The notes below the pieces were generated by a model. It was not told the origin of the DNA. It was given only the letters and a program-made list of their open reading frames with translations, and did no database searches. 9,651 nucleotides of DNA from an uncultured Alphaproteobacteria bacterium (GTDB lineage: Bacteria; Pseudomonadota; Alphaproteobacteria; Rs-D84), in assembly GCA_904502095.1 (NCBI GenBank), contig CAJGDG010000021.1, forward strand, positions 1 through 9,651. The letters are read 5' to 3'. The stretch's first letter is position 1. Every line of letters begins with the position of its first letter. Positions 6,228-9,651 of this stretch are shown in pieces. Made by a program: the position numbers and the translations under genes.

Positions 6228-6245
6228 CTCTTGCAAATCTATAAT
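6216..6245 (+). promoter_or_regulatory. Predicted rpsA promoter
   Basis: TTGATA (6216-6221), an 18-nt spacer and a perfect TATAAT (6240-6245) give a strong promoter. It would start near 6252 and leave a leader of about 110 nt. A second possibility shares the region: TTGCAA (6231-6236), 16 nt, TAAAAT (6253-6258). Both place the start between the upstream terminator and rpsA. Confidence 0.6.
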
Positions 6246-6260
6246 TTTACTGTAAAATTA
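6242..6260. repeat. Perfect 9-bp palindrome overlapping the rpsA -10 region
   Basis: TAATTTTAC (6242-6250) and GTAAAATTA (6252-6260) are exact inverted copies around a single central T. The left arm overlaps TATAAT (6240-6245) and the whole element covers the expected start site. As DNA it looks like a dimer-binding operator; as RNA the 1-nt loop would not fold well, so a protein site is the better reading. Confidence 0.45.
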
Positions 6261-6363
6261 GTCTGATTTTGCGGGTGGGCGCAGAATCAATCCGATTAAC
6301 CCCACAAGACCTCGCTGTGAAAAATAAAACTTAGCGATGGCAAACTTTTGATAATATTTTCTT
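6252..6363 (+). promoter_or_regulatory. Structured, Shine-Dalgarno-free rpsA leader
   Basis: The leader can form GTGGG/CCCAC (6275-6279 with 6301-6305), enclosing AATC/GATT (6285-6288 with 6294-6297). A further TCGCT/AGCGA stem (6312-6316 with 6333-6337) follows. A/U-rich single-stranded stretches separate the stems. The last 18 nt before the ATG are A/T-rich with no purine-rich ribosome-binding site. In gammaproteobacteria the rpsA start region also lacks a strong Shine-Dalgarno, uses hairpins and A/U-rich linkers, and is repressed by free S1. I infer similar autoregulation here. A GATAAT hexamer at 6350-6355, 8 nt before the ATG, allows an alternative leaderless start, but no good -35 accompanies it. 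Confidence 0.45.
6346..6359 (+). repeat. 14-bp direct repeat, copy 2, at the rpsA start
   Basis: Exact copy of the 6214-6227 element, ending 4 nt before the rpsA ATG. It contains GATAAT (6350-6355) and forms the A/U-rich region where a Shine-Dalgarno would normally be. It could act as an S1- or ribosome-binding enhancer, or as a -10 element. Confidence 0.6.
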
Positions 6364-8052
6364 ATGAAAGATTTATCCAAAGATTTATTTAATCCTGTAT
6401 CTGGCGAAGATTTTGTCCAGATGTTTGACGCAAACTATGGTTCTCAGGAAACTTTGCAGGGCTATGCAACCAAGGGTACTGTAAAAGATATCCGTGGCGA
6501 TTTCGCAATGGTTGATGTTGGCTTGAAATCCGAAGGCCGTGTTCCATTAAAAGAATTTGGCGCATCTGTACCATCTGTTGGCGACATTATTGACGTTTTT
6601 GTTGAACGTTATGAATCCCGCGAAGGTACTGCTGTTCTGTCTTATGCCAAAGCACGTGCTGAAAAAGCATGGAAAGATTTGGAAAAAACAGTTGCCGAAG
6701 GTGTTGACCCAGAAGGTACAATTATCGATGTTGTTCGTGGTGGCTTTACTGTTGACATCAATGGCGTATTTGCATTTATGCCATCGTCTCAGGTTGATCA
6801 CAAACCAATCCGCGATGCAAAATCTTTGATTGGTTTAAAGGACAAATTCCGCGTATTGAAAATGGATGCTTTGCGCACAAACGCAATCGTATCTCGTCGC
6901 GCGATTCAGTCTGATACAATCGCAGCAGCACAGAAAGAAGCGATGAAAAACATCGAATTGGGTGCTGTTATCGAAGGTACAGTTAAAAACATCACAGATT
7001 ATGGTGTATTTATTGATTTGGGCGGTATCGACGGTCTGTTGCATGTCACAGATTTGTCATGGAAACGCGTAAATCACCCACGCGAACTGGTCCATGTTGG
7101 CGAAAAAATCAAAGTAAAAGTTATCCAATTCGACCCTGAAACACATCGTATTTCATTGGGTGCAAAACAATTGGAAGAAGACCCATGGGAAACAGCATCT
7201 CGCGCATTCAATGTTGGCGACACAGTATCTGGCAAAGTTTCTTCTTTGACAGACTATGGTGCATTCATTGATTTGGGCAACAATATCGAAGGCTTGGTTC
7301 ATATGTCTGAACTGTCTTGGACAAACAAAAATATCCACCCAAGCAAAGTTTTGCAAAACGGTCAGGATATCAATGTTGTTGTCTTGGGCATTGATCAGGA
7401 TAAACGCCGCATTTCATTGGGTTATAAACAACTGCAACCAAATCCATGGAAACAGTTTGCAGAAACACACAATGTTGGCGATGTAATCACAGGCCCAATT
7501 AAAAACACAACAGAATTCGGTTTGTTTGTGGCCCTGACACCTGAATTAGATGGTATGGTTCATATTTCCGACCTGTCATGGAATAAACTGGACGAAGAAG
7601 AACTGAAAAAGTTCGTTCGTGGCCAGGAAGTGACAGCGAAAATCTTGGACATCAACCCAGAAAAAGAACGTGTCACATTGGGTATCAAACAATTGACTGA
7701 AAGCGCAGAAAACAACGCGGCTTCATTAAAGAAGGGTGCGGTTGTATGCGGTACAGTTTCCGAAATCACACAAGACGAATTGGTTTTGACATTGGCTGGC
7801 GATGCGCGTGGTATTATCCGCCGCACAGACCTGTCCCGTGAAAAAGCTGAACAGGATACATCTAAATTTAACATTGGCGACTCTGTAGAAGCATCTGTTG
7901 TTTCTGTAGAAGACAACACTGTTAAATTGTCTATCCGCGCTCTGCAGGTGACATTGGAAAAGCAGGCCGTTAAAGAATTCGCTAACGAAGCCGATTCCGG
8001 TTCCGTTTTGGGCGACATCTTGGGCGCTGCAATCGAAAACAGCAAAAAATAA
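6364..8052 (+). CDS. rpsA: 30S ribosomal protein S1
   Basis: S1 binds mRNA and brings structured or Shine-Dalgarno-poor messages to the 30S subunit. The 562 residues match the six-domain proteobacterial form (E. coli 557). Domain 1 contains VDVGLKSEGRVPLKEF (about 51-66). Domain 2 contains GGFTVDINGVFAFMPSSQVD. Domains 3, 4, 5 and 6 begin near residues 200, 285, 372 and 458. Domains 3 and 4 are the most canonical (TDYGVFIDLGGIDGLLHVTDLSW and its close copy), as expected of the mRNA-binding core. Domain 6 is divergent. Domain 1 and 5 wording is closer to alphaproteobacterial than to enterobacterial S1. Codon use is strongly biased (TTG, GGT/GGC, GTT), as in rpoC. The usual partners cmk and ihfB are absent, and a terminator follows. 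The start lacks a Shine-Dalgarno, but the N-terminus MKDLSKDLFNPVSGEDFVQMF fits the family. Confidence 0.97.
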   Translation: MKDLSKDLFNPVSGEDFVQMFDANYGSQETLQGYATKGTVKDIRGDFAMVDVGLKSEGRVPLKEFGASVPSVGDIIDVFVERYESREGTAVLSYAKARAEKAWKDLEKTVAEGVDPEGTIIDVVRGGFTVDINGVFAFMPSSQVDHKPIRDAKSLIGLKDKFRVLKMDALRTNAIVSRRAIQSDTIAAAQKEAMKNIELGAVIEGTVKNITDYGVFIDLGGIDGLLHVTDLSWKRVNHPRELVHVGEKIKVKVIQFDPETHRISLGAKQLEEDPWETASRAFNVGDTVSGKVSSLTDYGAFIDLGNNIEGLVHMSELSWTNKNIHPSKVLQNGQDINVVVLGIDQDKRRISLGYKQLQPNPWKQFAETHNVGDVITGPIKNTTEFGLFVALTPELDGMVHISDLSWNKLDEEELKKFVRGQEVTAKILDINPEKERVTLGIKQLTESAENNAASLKKGAVVCGTVSEITQDELVLTLAGDARGIIRRTDLSREKAEQDTSKFNIGDSVEASVVSVEDNTVKLSIRALQVTLEKQAVKEFANEADSGSVLGDILGAAIENSKK

Positions 8053-8074
8053 TTTGTAAATTTACATATTGTTT

Positions 8075-8103
8075 CACCGTCCGCTTTGCGGGCGGTGTTT
8101 TTT
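8075..8103 (+). terminator. rpsA terminator
   Basis: CACCGTCCGC (8075-8084) pairs with GCGGGCGGTG (8088-8097) around a TTT loop. The 10-bp stem has one G-T pair and is followed by six T residues. It lies 22 nt after the rpsA stop and ends just before the -10 box of the next gene. Confidence 0.9.
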
Positions 8104-8107
8104 ATGA

Positions 8108-8113
8108 TATAAT
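8108..8113 (+). promoter_or_regulatory. -10 box of a predicted leaderless promoter for the adenylate kinase gene
   Basis: A perfect TATAAT (8108-8113) is followed by exactly 6 nt and then the ATG. Transcription would therefore begin at or within a base or two of the start codon. There is no Shine-Dalgarno. The -35 position falls in the rpsA terminator (TTTGCG, 8085-8090) and is weak. Confidence 0.6.
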
Positions 8114-8119
8114 CACTAT

Positions 8120-8704
8120 ATGAACACAAAAAATAAAATGATTATCATGATGGGTGGTCCCGGCACAGGCAAAGGAACATTTTCCCGCCTGTTGCACAAT
8201 GTCTGCCCCCAGTATTCACATATTGAAACGGGCGCATTATTGCGCGCCCAGCCCGACGGTTCACCAATTCGCCTGGCCATCGCTGGTGGAAACCTGGTAT
8301 CCAATGAATTAGTATGCGATTTAATTTCGAAAACAATTTCACAAACGCACGGCGACATAATTCTGGACGGCTTTCCACGCACACTGTCCCAGGCCCAATG
8401 GCTGGTTAACAATTACGCCACAAAATACAACATTCATGTAATCTATCTGAATGTTTCTGACGAAATAATGATAGACCGCATAAACAAACGTCGCACCGAA
8501 GGTTCAACCCGCAAAGACGACGCCAACCTGGACACCGTCAAACACCGTCTGGAAACATTTCACAATATAACAATGCCTGCCATTGGGTGGCTGGGCAGCG
8601 AACCAGACAACATAAAATTTTCTGACATAGATTCCAGCGAACAAGAATCAAAAAACTTTGCACGAATCCTGTCTGCATTACAGATACCGACACAAAATGC
8701 ATAA
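8120..8704 (+). CDS. adk: Adenylate kinase-family nucleoside monophosphate kinase (short LID)
   Basis: Predicted cytoplasmic phosphotransferase that interconverts ATP plus AMP and two ADP. At 194 residues it has the short-form length. The P-loop GGPGTGKGT is at 12-20 (Lys18). ETGALLR (36-42) is the start of the NMP-binding part. DGFPRTLSQAQWL (83-95) is the family hallmark. Conserved arginines occur in RINKRRTEGSTRKDD (120-134), followed by Arg143. The LID between about 125 and 132 is very short and has no zinc-binding cysteines. After residue 150 the sequence is divergent. Codon use differs from rpoC and rpsA: Leu is mostly CTG and C-ending codons are common. The canonical adk of many bacteria lies in the ribosomal protein cluster, so this may be a second, specialised copy. 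A UMP/CMP-type kinase cannot be excluded. The gene overlaps the following one by 8 bp. Confidence 0.78.
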   Translation: MNTKNKMIIMMGGPGTGKGTFSRLLHNVCPQYSHIETGALLRAQPDGSPIRLAIAGGNLVSNELVCDLISKTISQTHGDIILDGFPRTLSQAQWLVNNYATKYNIHVIYLNVSDEIMIDRINKRRTEGSTRKDDANLDTVKHRLETFHNITMPAIGWLGSEPDNIKFSDIDSSEQESKNFARILSALQIPTQNA

Positions 8705-9651
8705 CAAAGTTATATGTTCTTCAATTATATCCATCTGCGTCTGTACGACGGTTTATGCTGGTTTTATAAAACCTGCTAAGTTTCCATCTACCACTGCAGA
8801 CCTATCTTTCACCAGTCAAACACAAAACAAAACAGATGGCTATATGCCATACGCAGGTCTTAGCCCATATCAAATATTCCAACTGGAAAAAATGGAAGAT
8901 ATCGCATATTCTGCGATTGAACAAGAATTGGTCAACGAAGGCATTGATACATGCGAAAACTGTGACGAATCCGGCAACTCTCAACCTCAAGACGGCAGCA
9001 CAATCGTCATCGCCCCAGCCCCAGAGATTCCAGAGATTCCAGAGATTACAGTCCCCCAACCACCCCGCCCAGAACCAACACCACACATACCTGACCGGCC
9101 TGAACAACCACAGCCACCAATATCAGGCTACTGCTCGCGTCGAAATCCTAACATTCATGCTGGTCAAAAAATTCCTTTTGGATTGCCTGTCAACACCAAA
9201 GAATTACCCGCAAACGCATCCAAAAGATCTCAAAGCATCGCCCGCAACACCGAACGCGGATTGTTTTGCTCTCCATACGGATGCGAACGTGGGCGCCCAC
9301 ACCAGGGTGTAGACATTGGCTGCACAGCGGATTTTTACCAAATGCCAATTTATGCCACCGCCGACGGCACCGTAGAACTGACAACCCAGGCAGGCAACAA
9401 CTCGTCTGCTGGCAACTATATCCGCATCAACCACGGCAACGGCTGGGTAACCCAGTATATGCACCTGGACAAAATGTTCGTATCCAAAGGTCAAACAGTA
9501 TCAGCAGGCTGCATAATCGGTCTGATGGGGCACACAGGTGGCTATGTAGACCAAGAAATCCGACAAACGGATCGTAATTTAACCCACCTGCATTACGAAA
9601 TAGTATATTCGGGCAAATCTTCATTTATCCAAACCCCAACAAACACAAAAA
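8697..9651 (+). CDS. Secreted M23 (LytM/lysostaphin-like) endopeptidase, 3' end beyond window
   Basis: Predicted zinc endopeptidase of the cell envelope that would cut peptidoglycan cross-links. The frame is open from ATG 8697 to the window end (318 codons seen). The N-terminus is a signal peptide: Lys4, a hydrophobic core (VICSSIISICVC) and a likely cleavage after VYA at residue 21. A Pro-rich linker follows (about 103-145) with PEI repeated three times. The catalytic domain starts near 190. Zinc ligands are His202 and Asp206 (HQGVD) and His299; catalytic histidines are His256 (QYMHLD) and His297 (THLHYEI), so the active site is complete. A polar insert of about 15 residues lies between GHTGG and THLHYE. 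Seven cysteines in the mature part (86, 89, 146, 191, 196, 209, 272) suggest disulfides. It overlaps the kinase gene by 8 bp (ATGCATAA), without a clear Shine-Dalgarno, so translational coupling is likely. Confidence 0.85.
   Translation, partial: MHNKVICSSIISICVCTTVYAGFIKPAKFPSTTADLSFTSQTQNKTDGYMPYAGLSPYQIFQLEKMEDIAYSAIEQELVNEGIDTCENCDESGNSQPQDGSTIVIAPAPEIPEIPEITVPQPPRPEPTPHIPDRPEQPQPPISGYCSRRNPNIHAGQKIPFGLPVNTKELPANASKRSQSIARNTERGLFCSPYGCERGRPHQGVDIGCTADFYQMPIYATADGTVELTTQAGNNSSAGNYIRINHGNGWVTQYMHLDKMFVSKGQTVSAGCIIGLMGHTGGYVDQEIRQTDRNLTHLHYEIVYSGKSSFIQTPTNTK
9021..9047 (+). repeat. Three tandem 9-bp repeats encoding Pro-Glu-Ile
   Basis: CCAGAGATT is repeated exactly three times in frame, giving PEIPEIPEI at residues 109-117 of the M23 protein, inside its Pro-rich linker. 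Identical copies suggest recent slippage expansion. Because the unit is three codons, copy-number change would alter linker length without a frameshift. Confidence 0.9.

Noticed and set aside
7560..8129. Minus-strand open frame of 189 residues antisense to the end of rpsA
   Set aside because: Covered by the clear S1 coding frame; Ser-rich shadow translation with no recognisable domain.
8836..9312. Open frame of 158 residues on the + strand overlapping the M23 gene
   Set aside because: It is out of frame with the signal peptide and catalytic motifs of the M23 protein; the M23 frame from 8697 explains the region better.

Overview
The window looks like a piece of an alphaproteobacterial chromosome made up mainly of housekeeping genes. 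Ribosomal protein S1 reads like alphaproteobacterial S1, with phrases such as VDVGLKSEGRVPLKEF and the fifth-domain EFGLFV. RpoC has a stretch of about 190 residues between the trigger-loop HIGG and ITGGLPRV, the length expected of the proteobacterial SI3 insertion. Base composition is moderately AT-rich. Leucine in the highly expressed genes is mostly TTG. All + strand genes that end in the window stop with TAA; the minus-strand mraZ stops with TGA. I cannot name the genus; free-living and host-associated or reduced alphaproteobacterial lineages are both possible.

Layout: (1) 1-3489, the 3' five-sixths of rpoC (RNA polymerase beta'), cut by the left edge, with hairpins after its stop. (2) 3557-4899, a promoter, rpmF (zinc-ribbon L32), a strong bulged terminator hairpin, and plsX starting only 6 nt after its T-run. 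(3) 4899-4926, a bidirectional terminator shared by plsX and the convergent gene mraZ (4950-5399, minus strand), which stands alone without the dcw cluster. (4) 5400-5782, divergent promoters for mraZ and for an unrecognised 110-residue gene (5783-6115) with a long leader and a near-perfect Shine-Dalgarno sequence. (5) 6116-6363, two hairpins (the second a terminator), then the rpsA promoter, a 9-bp palindrome and a structured leader without Shine-Dalgarno. (6) 6364-8052, rpsA, followed by a terminator. (7) 8108-9651, an apparently leaderless adenylate kinase-family gene overlapping by 8 bp a secreted M23 (LytM-like) endopeptidase gene that runs off the right edge.

How the genes relate: most belong to macromolecular synthesis and growth (transcription, ribosome, phospholipid precursor supply, the cell-division regulator MraZ). 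The usual operon partners are absent in every case visible here: no rpsL/rpsG/fusA after rpoC, no fabH after plsX, no rsmH/ftsL after mraZ, and no cmk or ihfB beside rpsA. This points to a genome in which ancestral operons have been broken up.

I see no CRISPR array, transposase, phage gene, tRNA or rRNA. I found no clear new multi-gene system. The most interesting points are the Met-to-Leu change in the RpoC trigger loop, the unknown 110-residue gene, the Shine-Dalgarno-free rpsA leader, the leaderless adk, and an abrupt change of strand composition at about position 8100.
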